Of a stretch of DNA of 46,669 nt, positions 28,114-38,209 are shown in pieces. Numbering within the stretch: position 1 is the stretch's first letter; each line of letters begins with the position of its first letter. The position numbers and the translations under genes are program-made. The stretch covers positions 1-46,669 of the forward strand of contig CALKFO010000015.1 in assembly GCA_938084765.1 (NCBI GenBank). Reading direction: 5' to 3'. The stretch is from Candidatus Bipolaricaulota bacterium. GTDB lineage: Bacteria; Bipolaricaulota; Bipolaricaulia; Bipolaricaulales; Bipolaricaulaceae. Below the pieces are notes generated by a model. It was not told the DNA's origin, made no database searches, and was given only the letters and a program-made list of their open reading frames with translations.

Positions 28114-28683
28114 CACCCAGAGTATACCGCCCACCGAGGCCAACCGCCGAAGCGGCCGCAAGCAGTGGGGACAAAGGAGTCGCGCCAGGAGCATGACCGC
28201 GGCCAGCCCCACCAGCCCGGCCACCACCGCGACCCAGGACACGGCGAAGCCCCGACGTTTCGCGGCCGGCTCCTCCAGGGCGGAAAGCAGGGCTTCCACG
28301 AAGCGCACGGCGGCGTATCCAGGCCGAGTCCGGTTGGCCTCCGTCTCCGCCCGTTGGCGCAGCTCCTCGATGTGGGGAGGAAGGCGGACCGCGCTTCCCG
28401 CCCACAGCACGACGCGCCAGCGCCGATCCGCCCCTCGCAGGAACACCAAAAGCACGTGGTCCTCCCGCAAGTTCCAGGCGCGAAAGACCTCGGCCGCGTA
28501 GCGCTGGGGGTGGCCAAACGGATCGTGCCAACTGGCGAGGTACACGAGGTTCAGGCCGCGTTCGGCCAGCGCAGAGACCAGGGCCAAAAGCCGCCCGCGA
28601 TCCGCGGCCTCCAGGGTCTGCCCATAATCGTTGATTGGGCCGACCTGGAGGGGCAACGAATAGGGTTGGGCGCTGCCTACCAC
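28042..28683 (-). CDS. TPM-domain-like protein with TM helix and C-terminal zinc ribbon; 3' end overlaps rnpB
   Basis: INDYGQTLEAADRGRLLALVSALAERGLNLVYLA..; TM segment; CPHC..CPRC ribbon. Confidence 0.75.
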   Translation of the reverse strand: MVGSAQPYSLPLQVGPINDYGQTLEAADRGRLLALVSALAERGLNLVYLASWHDPFGHPQRYAAEVFRAWNLREDHVLLVFLRGADRRWRVVLWAGSAVRLPPHIEELRQRAETEANRTRPGYAAVRFVEALLSALEEPAAKRRGFAVSWVAVVAGLVGLAAVMLLARLLCPHCLRPLRRLASVGGILWVCPRCRYTRAGRGRRLGSRRGFFP

Positions 28684-29381
28684 CGCAACAGCAAGAACCG
28701 CGAGCAGTTTTCGCAGGTCACCACCTCCCGGCCCTCCCGCAGCTTCAGCATGGTGGCCTCGGAGAGCCTAAGATGGCACCCACTGCACGCTTGCCCATCC
28801 ACGTACACCACGGGGTTAGGAAAGCGAAGCCTGAGCTGGTCGTATTTTTGGCGGACGAAGGGGGGAAGGCGTCCCAGCACCTCACCGCGCTTCGCCTCGA
28901 GTTCCCCTTTCTCCCTGTCCAAGTCGGCTCGCTTTTTCCCGAGGGCCTGGATCTCGGCCTCCAGCTGGGCACGGCGCTCCCGATGGTGCTGTTCCTCCTC
29001 CGCCAGCTTGCGGGCGTCCTCCTCCACCGCGTCCATGAGCCGGAGGGCTTCCTCGCTGAGCTGGTCCAACCTGGCCCGCAGGATCTTCACCTGCTCGCGC
29101 AAAAACTCCATTTCCTTGTAGGAGATGATCTCGTGATCCAGCTTGTGCTGGTACTCGCGGATTTTGGCATCGGTGGCGTCCGCTTCGGCGGTGCGTTCCA
29201 GGGCCGTCTGGCGGAGCTTGCGGTGGGCTTCGCGGCGACGGGCCATGGCCTCGTCCGCCTCCCGCAGGCGCGCGTGCAGCGCGGCTTCTTCCTGGTCCAA
29301 ATCGGCCAGGCGGCCGGAGATGTGATGTAACGTATGATCCAGTTCGGCCAGCAAACGCAACAAGGTCAGGGCCTCGCTCAT
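28677..29381 (-). CDS. C4-type zinc ribbon, coiled-coil protein (DUF164/CT398-like)
   Basis: Long coiled coil then CSGCHLRLSEATMLKLREGREVVTCENCSRFLLL. Confidence 0.9.
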   Translation of the reverse strand: MSEALTLLRLLAELDHTLHHISGRLADLDQEEAALHARLREADEAMARRREAHRKLRQTALERTAEADATDAKIREYQHKLDHEIISYKEMEFLREQVKILRARLDQLSEEALRLMDAVEEDARKLAEEEQHHRERRAQLEAEIQALGKKRADLDREKGELEAKRGEVLGRLPPFVRQKYDQLRLRFPNPVVYVDGQACSGCHLRLSEATMLKLREGREVVTCENCSRFLLLRW

Positions 29382-30439
29382 CGCTCCATCACCTCAAGCT
29401 CGGGAAAACGCGCCCGCAGGAGGCTGGCCACGTGCCCCACGAAGGGCTTCTCCGTCTCCGCGTGGCCAAAGAGGGCCACGGTGAGCCCCGCTTCCTGGGC
29501 CTCCTGGACCCGGTGATAGCCCATTTCCCCGGCCAACAGGAGCTCCGCGTTGGCCTGGAGTGCGGCCGGAACCAGGTCTCCGGCGCTGCCCCCGCAGACC
29601 GCCACCCGCCTGACCTCGCGCTCCACGGCCCCGTACACCGCCTTCGGCCCAGGGACCCTCAACGCCTGGGCGAACCTCTCCACCAAAGCTGCGATCCTCA
29701 TGGGGTGGCGAACCACGCCCACGCGGCCCAAGCCATGGAGCTCGGCGGGGTTGGCCAAGGGGTACACATCGTAGGCCACCTCCTCGTAGGGGTGGGCGGC
29801 GAGCATGGCCCGGACCACCTTTTCCAACCTGTCCTCCGGCACGATCGTCTCTACCCGCGTTTCCTCCGCGTGCTCCTCCTGCCCCACCTTGCCCAGGAAG
29901 GGCTGGGCGCCTTCTTCCGGCAGAAAGGTGCCGGTGCCGCGCACGCGGAACGAACAGTGGCTGTACTTGCCGATGTTCCCCGCTCCGGCCGAGAAGAGGG
30001 CCTGAGCCACAGCCTCCTCGTGGGTGACGGGCACAAACACCATGAGCTTGTAGAGCTTCCCCTTGGGCCGCAGGGGCCTTACGTCTTGGAGATCGAGGTA
30101 TTCGGCCAAAAGATCGTTTAGGCCGCCGCGGGCCACATCATAGGGCGTGTGCAGGGCATAGAGGGCTGTGCCCGCGTGGAGAAGGGCCCGCAACTTCTGG
30201 CCCAGGGGCGTGCGGGGCTCCACCACCTCCAGCGGTCGAACGAGGAGGGGATGGTGGGTCACCACGAGATCCACCTGGTCGAGTGCGGAAAGGTGAGAGA
30301 GGGCGAAATCAAGGGTCACGAGCACCCGCCGGCACGGCGCGTTCAAAGGGCCCACTTGCAGGCCCGTGCGATCCCACTCCTCGGCCAGGACCTTGGGGAA
30401 ACGCTCCTCGAGAAAAGCGGTCACCTCGAGGCGTTGCAT
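29378..30439 (-). CDS. Nif3-like dinuclear metal-center protein
   Basis: EEWDRTGLQVG, VDLVVTHHPLLV, ALYALHTPYDVARGGLNDLLAE, VCGGSAGDL, LLAGEMGYHRVQEA. Confidence 0.92.
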   Translation of the reverse strand: MQRLEVTAFLEERFPKVLAEEWDRTGLQVGPLNAPCRRVLVTLDFALSHLSALDQVDLVVTHHPLLVRPLEVVEPRTPLGQKLRALLHAGTALYALHTPYDVARGGLNDLLAEYLDLQDVRPLRPKGKLYKLMVFVPVTHEEAVAQALFSAGAGNIGKYSHCSFRVRGTGTFLPEEGAQPFLGKVGQEEHAEETRVETIVPEDRLEKVVRAMLAAHPYEEVAYDVYPLANPAELHGLGRVGVVRHPMRIAALVERFAQALRVPGPKAVYGAVEREVRRVAVCGGSAGDLVPAALQANAELLLAGEMGYHRVQEAQEAGLTVALFGHAETEKPFVGHVASLLRARFPELEVMER

Positions 30440-30502
30440 ATCCTATGCAGTTTAGCGCGTTCCGGCCCCCGCGCAATGGGAGCGCTATACTCCCCAAGAG
30501 AA

Positions 30503-31387
30503 ATGGAGATGGTGTGCCTGCGGCCGGACGTCTGGGTCCTTCGCGGCGGGGTGAACCTCGGGGTCATCCTGGCCGAGGGCGAGGCGGTGTTTGTGGACGC
30601 GGGGCTGGACGAGGGTTCGGCCCGGCGGCTTTGGCGCTGGGCCGAGGAGCAGGGTCTACGGCCCCGCGCGGCCATCCTCACCCACGCCCACGCCGACCAC
30701 TTCGGCGGCGCCCATGTGTGGGAGGCCCGCGGCCTCCCCCTGTTCGCCCCGGCGTTCGAGGCGGCGATGATGCAGCATCCCCTGCTCGAGCCCATCTTCC
30801 TCTTCTCCGGGGCCTCTCCGCCGCCGGAGCTGTTGGGGAAGTTCACCCTGGCCCGGCCCCTGTCCGCTGTGTCCCACCTGGAGCCCGGCGCCCAGGCGTT
30901 CGGCCCCGTCTCCTTGGCCTGCATGCCCCTTCCCGGCCATTCCCCCGCCCAGGTGGGTGTGGCCGTGGGCAACATCCTGTTCTGTGCCGATGCTATCTTC
31001 ACCCCGGACGTCCTCCGCAAACACCCCATCCCGTTCTGCTACGACCTTGGCCAGGCCCTCGCCAGTGCGCAAGCGGTGGAGGAGTATGAGGTCCTCGTTC
31101 CCGGCCATGGTGCGCCCCTGGAGGGGCCGGCGGCCAAGGAGGCGGCGCAGGCCTACCGCGCCCACCTCCTGCGGTTGGTGGAGGAGGCGGAGAACGCCTT
31201 GGGTTCCCCCCTCACGGCGGAAGAGCTCCTTCGTGTGCTGGCACACAACCTGGGCTTGCCGAACCTGAACCTTGTAGGATTTCTTCTGGCCCGCACCACG
31301 GTGTTCGCTGTGCTGGCGTTCCTCGTGCGGGAGGGGCGAGCGGAACCCCTGCTGGAAGGGGGCTTCCTGCGGTGGCGGAGGAGATGA
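30503..31387 (+). CDS. MBL-fold metallohydrolase
   Basis: ILTHAHADHFGGAHVW (HxHxDH), PLPGHSPAQVGVAVGNILFCADAIF, LVPGHG. Confidence 0.92.
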   Translation: MEMVCLRPDVWVLRGGVNLGVILAEGEAVFVDAGLDEGSARRLWRWAEEQGLRPRAAILTHAHADHFGGAHVWEARGLPLFAPAFEAAMMQHPLLEPIFLFSGASPPPELLGKFTLARPLSAVSHLEPGAQAFGPVSLACMPLPGHSPAQVGVAVGNILFCADAIFTPDVLRKHPIPFCYDLGQALASAQAVEEYEVLVPGHGAPLEGPAAKEAAQAYRAHLLRLVEEAENALGSPLTAEELLRVLAHNLGLPNLNLVGFLLARTTVFAVLAFLVREGRAEPLLEGGFLRWRRR

Positions 31388-32465
31388 TGGCCACGCGCAC
31401 AGGTTTTGCCGATCTCCCCCTGCATGGTGGGCACGTGCCGCGCTGGTTGTTTGCGCGCATGGTGCGCCTGAGTCGGGCCATCCTCACCGCCCTTGTGGCG
31501 GAGTTCGGGACCGCGGAGGTCCTGCGCCGGCTCTCCGATCCCCATTGGTTTCAGGCGCTGGGGTGTCTGTTGGGGTTCGACTGGCACTCCAGTGGCCTGA
31601 CCACGACCACCTGCGGGGCGCTGAAGACGGCTCTCGCTGAAGTGGGTGCGGAGCTTGGGCTGTTCGCGGCGGGCGGGAAAGGAGCTGTCTCGCGAACGAC
31701 ACCCGCGGAGATCCAGTCCGTAGCCGAACGCCTTGGGCTTGATCCTTCCCCGTTGATCTATGCCTCGCGCATGAGTGCCAAAGTGGACTCCGCCGCCTTG
31801 CAGGACGGATTTCAAATCTATCACCACGCGTTCTTCTTCGACCAAGCAGGGCGGTGGTGTGTGGTCCAGCAAGGGATGCGGGAGAACATGCGGCTTGCGC
31901 GTCGGTACCACTGGCTCTCCGAGGGGCTGCAAAGCTTTGTAGTGGAGCCTCATACGGCGGTGGTGGGCGCGCGTGCTCCTTGGGTACTGAACCTGGTGGC
32001 CCGGGAGGCGGCCCCCGCCCGGGAGGTCCTTCCCGAGCTCGCGCAAAAACCGCCGGATCTGTTGGTGGCCGAGCTCCAAAGGGTGCAATCCCTTCGTCTT
32101 CCTCCCAGGCACGCCCTCCTTCTTTCGGACATCCACCCCCAACGCTTGGAGAGCGTGTTCCTTCGCACGTACGAGGCCGCCGCCCCGGATTTCGAGCGGC
32201 TGTTGGCCGTTCCGGGCTTGGGCCCGAAAGGCCTGCGGGCCTTGGCCCTCCTGGCGGAGCTCCTGTATGGGGCACCCGCGTCCTTCCGAGACCCCGCGCG
32301 TTTCTCCTTCGCCCACGGCGGAAAGGACGGCACGCCCTATCCGGTGGACCGCGCCACGTACGACCGCACCATCGCGGTGTTGGAGCGGGCCGTGCGCCAG
32401 GCCCGGCTGGGGGAGCGGGAGGAGCTCAACACCCTGCGCCGGATCCCGCTCCTCTTCCGCTCCCC

Positions 32466-32469
<4 letters not shown>
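31384..32469 (+). CDS. DUF763 family protein
   Basis: TGFADLPLHGGHVPRWLFARMVRLSRAI, LSDPHWFQALGCLLGFDWHSSGLTTTTCGALK, LYASRMSAKVDSAALQDGFQIYHHAFFFD, GVRAPWVLNLVA-like core (here GARAPWVLNLVA). Confidence 0.87.
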
Positions 32470-33325
<856 letters not shown>

Positions 33326-33326
<1 letters not shown>

Positions 33327-34210
33327 CACGCCTCCTCTCCGCGCAGGGCAGCCCGGATCACCGGGGCCGCCAGGGCGCCCAGCACCACCAGCGCCGTGAG
33401 CAGCCGCAGATCTGAGGCGGTAAATCCCAACGTGGCGCCGTAGCGCAGGGCCAGGGAGATGGCCAGGCGATACCCGACGGATCCGACCATCACGGCGACG
33501 AGGTGCGTGCAAATCCCCCGCGGCCGGAGCAGGAGCTCGCCGATCATCACGGAGGCCAGCCCGGCCACGATGGTGCCGATGCCCATGCCCACGTCCGCGA
33601 AGCCGGAGTACTGGGCGACGAAAGCGCCCGAGAGGGCCACCAGGCCGTTGGCGAGGGCCAGGCCTAGGACCACGAGGTTTTCGGGTGCTATGCCTAAAGT
33701 TCTTACCATATCAGGGTTTTGCCCCACGGCACGCATCGCGCCCCCAAGCTCGGTGAACAGGAAAAGCAAAAGCAAAAGGAGTGCGCCCCCCGCGAAGATG
33801 CCGGAGGTCACGAGGACTTCGTATCCCTTGGGCACCGCCAGGGTGGTGGCCAGGCGCAAGAGGGCCGAGGGTCGTCCCAAAAGGGAGAGGTTGGGGCGAC
33901 CCATGATGCGCAAGTTCAGGGAATAGAGCATGATCATGGTGAGGACTCCCGCCAGGAGTCCGGGGATGCGGAGCCTGGTGGCCAAGGCCCCGGTGAAGGC
34001 ACCGGCCACCAGGCCCGCCCCAAACGCGCCGAGCAGGGCGACATACGGGCTGAACCCACGCAGGACGAGCAGGGCCGCCACGGCCGCGCCCAACGGCAGC
34101 GTCCCGTCCACGGAAAGATCGGGGAAGGACAGCACCCGGAAGGAGAGGTAAACCCCCAGGGCCATGAGCCCGTAGATCAGCCCCTGCTCCACCGCGTGGA
34201 GGAACAGCAC
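33326..34210 (-). CDS. ABC transporter permease
   Basis: Multi-TM; VYLSFRVLSFPDLSVDGTLPLGAAVAA, TMIMLYSLNLRIMGRPN. Confidence 0.9.
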
Positions 34211-34214
34211 GGGT

Positions 34215-35177
34215 TCACTCCTTTATGAACCGCTGGCCGCCGAAGAGGAGGCCGGTGGCGAGCTTCTTGGCTTCCAAGGGGAACACGAACCCGATCTCCT
34301 CGGCCACGTCGAGGTTCAGCCACACCTGGGTCCCCGCTTGGCGCACGAAGGGGATGGCCGAGGGCGGGGTGCCCCCGAGGACCTGGAGGACGATCTGCCC
34401 GGTGAGGAGCCCGTGGTCGAAGTAGTCGAATCCGGTGCAGATCAACACGCCGCGCTCAAGACTCGTGGGATCAGCAAAGAGGAAGGGAATGCGATGGGCT
34501 TTGGACACGGCGACCACGGCATCCAGGGCGGCGGCCACGGTGTTGTCGGTGGTGCAGTAGATGGCGTCCACCCGGCCGATGAGGGACTGGACAGCCAAGG
34601 GGACCTCGGCGGTGGAGTTGGCTGCAGCCACGATGAGCTCAATGCCCAGCTCGGCGCAGGCTTTCTTCGTCATCTCGGTGAGGATGGCGGAGTTGGCTTC
34701 CCCTGGGTTGTACACCTGGCCCAAGCGCCGCAGGCCCGGCACGAGCTTGCGGAGGAGCTCCACATCGGCCCGGACGTCGATCATGTCCGAGGCGCCCGTC
34801 ACGTTGGGATAGCCGGTGAGGCCTGCTCCCACCGGATCGGTGACGGCGGAGAAGATGACGGGAATCGGGGTGTCGCGGAACACCTGCACCACGGCCTGGG
34901 AGCTGGGGGTGGTGATGGATATCACGAGATCCACGCCCCGGGCGCGGAAGTCCTGGGCGATGGCCATGGCCACGGAGAAGTCCCCCTGGGCGTTGGCCAG
35001 GATGTATTGGACGTTGTCTCCCGGCACATATCCGGCGCGGCGCAGGGCCTCGATGATCCCCTCTCGCACCGCGTCCAGGGCCGGGTGCTCCACGATCTGG
35101 GTGATGCCGATCACGAGGGGTCGGGCGGACCCCAGAATGCCCAAAACCACCAACGCCAAGACGACGAACTTCCTCAT
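34215..35177 (-). CDS. ABC transporter substrate-binding protein, TrpX-like (PF04392-type)
   Basis: Signal peptide; IGITQIVEHPALDAVREGIIEALRRAGYVPGDNVQYILANAQGD, VISITTPSSQAVVQVF, PVIFSAVTDPVGAGL. Confidence 0.88.
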   Translation of the reverse strand: MRKFVVLALVVLGILGSARPLVIGITQIVEHPALDAVREGIIEALRRAGYVPGDNVQYILANAQGDFSVAMAIAQDFRARGVDLVISITTPSSQAVVQVFRDTPIPVIFSAVTDPVGAGLTGYPNVTGASDMIDVRADVELLRKLVPGLRRLGQVYNPGEANSAILTEMTKKACAELGIELIVAAANSTAEVPLAVQSLIGRVDAIYCTTDNTVAAALDAVVAVSKAHRIPFLFADPTSLERGVLICTGFDYFDHGLLTGQIVLQVLGGTPPSAIPFVRQAGTQVWLNLDVAEEIGFVFPLEAKKLATGLLFGGQRFIKE

Positions 35178-35195
35178 TGCACACCCCCTTTAAAA

Positions 35196-35223
35196 CAAAA
35201 AACCGCAAGCTTCGGCTTGCGGT
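35196..35223 (-). terminator. Intrinsic terminator in the 5' UTR of the TrpX-like operon (putative attenuator)
   Basis: Minus: ACCGCAAGC-cgaa-GCTTGCGGT-TTTTTG, about 20 nt upstream of the ATG at 35177. Confidence 0.85.
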
Positions 35224-35226
35224 GCT

Positions 35227-35260
35227 GGGCATGACTCTCCTTCACGAGAGAGTCACGCCC
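35227..35260 (-). promoter_or_regulatory. Leader hairpin upstream of the terminator
   Basis: Minus: GGGCGTGACTCTC-tcgtgaag-GAGAGTCATGCCC, 13 bp with one G-U. Confidence 0.75.
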
Positions 35261-35332
35261 TCATGCGAACCAATACCCGCAGTACGCCTGCGCTCCCGCT
35301 ACCACCTCCTTTCCCCGCGTTCGTTCGATCAT
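35261..35332 (-). CDS. Putative aromatic-residue leader peptide MIERTRGKEVVAGAQAYCGYWFA
   Basis: 23 codons from ATG 9 nt after TATCTA; stop codon directly abuts the leader hairpin; Y, Y, W, F within the last seven residues. Confidence 0.55.
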   Translation of the reverse strand: MIERTRGKEVVAGAQAYCGYWFA

Positions 35333-35341
35333 CACGGTGCA

Positions 35342-35371
35342 TAGATACGACAAGACCATCCCCGCTGTCAA
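35342..35371 (-). promoter_or_regulatory. Sigma70-like promoter of the TrpX-like operon
   Basis: TTGACA (35371-35366), 18-bp spacer, TATCTA (35347-35342). Confidence 0.75.
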
Positions 35372-35530
35372 GGGGGGCAGGGCCTGGCGGTGCCGAAGCG
35401 CGCTCGCCGCTTTTTCGTTTGGGCATGGAGGTGCATCGGAATTGGGCCAAACCGGCGCGGCCCTCCGCGGACCATGAACCGGACCCAGCGCTGCGGTGTA
35501 TTTTTAGCATCACTCTTGGGGAGGTGGGGC

Positions 35531-36802
35531 ATGGCGAGGATCACTTGGATGGCTCTTTTTGTGGGCGTTGTCTTGGCCGTTGGCGCTTTGGGCCAACAAG
35601 AGGTGTACTACCTCACGGGCAACCTTCGGGAAGCCCGCGGCGTCATCACCACCGACAAGGGCGCGGAGGAAACGGTCTTCTTCGGACGGGTGGGGTTCAA
35701 AGTCATCCCTAGCCAAAAGGGAACGCAGCTTGGGCTCATCGAGCTCTCTTTGGTGTCCAAAGGGGTGGGCACGAGCAGCGGCCACACCGGGACGCTCGGC
35801 TTGAACCTCATCGATGACGACATCGCCTGGTACGATGCCCGTCTCCGCGGCGGGAGCTTCGCCCCCCGCATGGTCCTTCACTACGCCCTGATCGACCAAC
35901 TCCAGGGGTTCCAAACCCTGGGCACCCAAGGCGAGGACGACGCGTTCCTCCCCTTCACCGAGGGCATGGCGGGCAAGCTCACCCTCCGGCTTCCTGAGGG
36001 TTTGCAGCTGCGGGACAAAGGGTCCAGCACGGCGGAGATGGAGCTTGCCTTCGACCTCAGCTCTTCTGTGCTGGGCTTGGTCAAGCGGGTGGCGGTCTCG
36101 CTCAGGTTTTCCTTGGAATGGACGCGTTTGGTCTCCCCGACCTTGGTCCTCAAGGTTCAGCCCGTGTTCATCGGCTCGGGTCCTCTGGACCCCGCGCGCA
36201 CGGGCACCGCCTGGGACACCCTCATGTCCTATGCGCGCGTCCTTTGGGCCCGCTGCGGAAGCGTGCGCTGCATCACGTTTTCCGTGAATCCCCCGCTGTA
36301 CTTGAACAAACCGGCCTATAAAGTCCTGGAGACGCTGGACGAGGCAAGCGCTTTGCTGGGCGAGGTGGAGGTGGTGGACGCGGTGGAGGTGTTCGTGGTG
36401 AGCCGCATGGACTACGTATGCCGGACCGGAGGCGGAAGCTGCTACTCTGCGGGCACGGCCTCCGCCAAGATCGTGACCTGCGATCAGCAGCTTGCGGTTC
36501 CTAACCCCTGTCCCTGTCCAGATTATTGCCCCTCCACGTGTCCACCTTGTCCGCCGTGCCAAACTGGCAGGGTCAACCTGTACCATTTGGCCCATGAGCT
36601 GGGGCATGCGCTGAACTTGGCCCATCCGTCTGGCCCCAGCGGGAGCCTGGCCGCCAGTACCCCACGCTCCATCATGGAACCCAGCGGCTTTTGCTGCGAC
36701 AACCCCGCTGTGCAGAGCGCCAAGAACTGCCGCAACTTCAGCAATCCCCTTCTTCACTGGGGATACGCCGTCTGCAGCGGGAGCCCGGATATTCGGGACT
36801 GA
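35531..36802 (+). CDS. Secreted metzincin-like zinc metalloprotease
   Basis: Signal peptide MARITWMALFVGVVLAVGALGQ; YHLAHELGHALNLAHPS (HExxHxxxxxH) with downstream RSIMEPSG Met-turn; Cys/Pro-rich stretch before the zinc helix. Confidence 0.82.
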   Translation: MARITWMALFVGVVLAVGALGQQEVYYLTGNLREARGVITTDKGAEETVFFGRVGFKVIPSQKGTQLGLIELSLVSKGVGTSSGHTGTLGLNLIDDDIAWYDARLRGGSFAPRMVLHYALIDQLQGFQTLGTQGEDDAFLPFTEGMAGKLTLRLPEGLQLRDKGSSTAEMELAFDLSSSVLGLVKRVAVSLRFSLEWTRLVSPTLVLKVQPVFIGSGPLDPARTGTAWDTLMSYARVLWARCGSVRCITFSVNPPLYLNKPAYKVLETLDEASALLGEVEVVDAVEVFVVSRMDYVCRTGGGSCYSAGTASAKIVTCDQQLAVPNPCPCPDYCPSTCPPCPPCQTGRVNLYHLAHELGHALNLAHPSGPSGSLAASTPRSIMEPSGFCCDNPAVQSAKNCRNFSNPLLHWGYAVCSGSPDIRD

Positions 36803-36816
36803 GCGGCGCCGTGCAC

Positions 36817-36847
36817 GAGGGGCTGAGGGGGTGAGCCCCTCTTTTTT
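36817..36847 (+). terminator. Intrinsic terminator after the metalloprotease
   Basis: GAGGGGCT-gagggggtg-AGCCCCTC-TTTTTT. Confidence 0.8.
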
Positions 36848-38120
36848 ATGGCTTGGGGAGGCGGCGCACCCGCAGCCGGCGGCCCTCCTGGGCCGTCACC
36901 TGCACCCGCTCACCCCGGGTGATGGGCGGGTCCTCCGCCTGAGCCCACCAAAGCTCACCCCGCACGAAGATCCAGCCTTCAGGGTTGAGGTCGTCCCGGG
37001 CCTCGCCCACCAGGCCCACGAGGGTGGTGAGCGGTCGCGGCCTGTGCCGCTGAGCGGTGAGTCCCTTGGCCAACACGAAAAAGAGGATGGCGGTCAGGGT
37101 GCCCAGGGTCGCCGCTACCGTGGTCCAGGACAGCCGCACCACCGGGGACTCCACCTCGAACAGCGATAAAGAGCCCAGCACCAGGCTCGTCAATCCGCCC
37201 AGGGTGAGGAGGCCATACGAGGGGGTGAACACGTCGAGCACGATGAGGGCGATGCCGAAGAGGATGAGCCCCACCCCCACGAAGCTGATGGGAAGAAGCT
37301 GGAGTCCGAACAGGGCCAGAAGGAGGGAGGGGACGCCCACCACCAAGCCCAGCCCCACGCCCGGCGTGAGGAACTCGTAGATCAAGCCGTAAAGGCCGAG
37401 CATGAGCAGGATGTAGACAAGGTTTGGGTCGGCCAGATAGGCGAGGAGTTGGTCCCGGAAGGTCATGGAGAGCTCGCGCACCGGCAGGCCGCTTGGGGAA
37501 AGGACGCGACCGTCCCGCAGAGCGAAGCCCTCAAGCTTGCGCAGGAGGTCCGGGAAGGATTCGGCGATGAGATCGATGACGCCGAGTTCCAGGGCTTCGG
37601 TGGCGGTGAGGGTGGCGGACTGGCGCACGGCCTTTTCGGCCCAGTCCGCGTTGCGGCCGCGGGCCTCCGCAATGGCCCGGATGCGGGAAGCCGCGTCGTT
37701 CACGAGCTTTTGCACCGCAGGATCCTCCTTATCGGGGAGCTCCCCACCCAGGGCCACCGGGTGAGCCGCGCCGGTGCTGGTGCCCGGGGCCATGGCGGCC
37801 ACGTGGGCCGCAAGGAGGATGAAGGTGCCTGCGGAGGCAGCGCGGGCACCGGCCGGCCCCACCCACACCACCACCGGCACCGCGGAGGTCATGATGGCCT
37901 CCACGATCTCCTTCATGGCGGAATCCAGGCCGCCGGGCGTGTCCAAGACGAGGACCACCAGGGCCGCGCCCCGCTCGTGCGCCTCGCGCAGTCCGCGCAC
38001 CACGTAGCCGCTGGTGGCGGGGTTCACGGTGCCCTTGAGGGTGAGCTTGAGGATCTCGCCCGCCCCGCATCCCAGGGCCAGGACGAGGACGGGAATCCAT
38101 GCCCTCCAAAGCCTGCGCAT
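36846..38120 (-). CDS. NfeD-family protein with N-terminal ClpP-like serine protease domain
   Basis: LVLDTPGGLDSAMKEIVEAIMTSAVPVVVWVGPAGARAASAGTFILLAAHVAAMAPGTSTGAAHPV; 4-5 TM helices; C-terminal OB-like domain. Confidence 0.9.
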   Translation of the reverse strand: MRRLWRAWIPVLVLALGCGAGEILKLTLKGTVNPATSGYVVRGLREAHERGAALVVLVLDTPGGLDSAMKEIVEAIMTSAVPVVVWVGPAGARAASAGTFILLAAHVAAMAPGTSTGAAHPVALGGELPDKEDPAVQKLVNDAASRIRAIAEARGRNADWAEKAVRQSATLTATEALELGVIDLIAESFPDLLRKLEGFALRDGRVLSPSGLPVRELSMTFRDQLLAYLADPNLVYILLMLGLYGLIYEFLTPGVGLGLVVGVPSLLLALFGLQLLPISFVGVGLILFGIALIVLDVFTPSYGLLTLGGLTSLVLGSLSLFEVESPVVRLSWTTVAATLGTLTAILFFVLAKGLTAQRHRPRPLTTLVGLVGEARDDLNPEGWIFVRGELWWAQAEDPPITRGERVQVTAQEGRRLRVRRLPKP

Positions 38121-38209
38121 CGCAAGGATTGTACGCCCAAGGGAGGGGATTGCCCTCGGCGGCGGGGGTGCGCCCGGCGCGGCCGCGCCCAGGTTGAACA
38201 AACTGAAAC

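Noticed and set aside
35196-35336. T-box riboswitch upstream of the TrpX-like gene
   Set aside because: No T-box consensus (AGGGTGGNACCGCG) or Stem I features; the element is shorter and better explained by a leader ORF plus hairpin and terminator.
35261-35336. TRAP-type (G/U)AG repeat binding site in the leader
   Set aside because: Only about three spaced GAG/UAG triplets, far fewer than the ~11 typical of TRAP targets.
35253-35513. 86-aa ORF in the TrpX leader region
   Set aside because: It begins upstream of the mapped promoter elements, so most of it would not be on the transcript; the 23-codon ORF fits the predicted TSS better.
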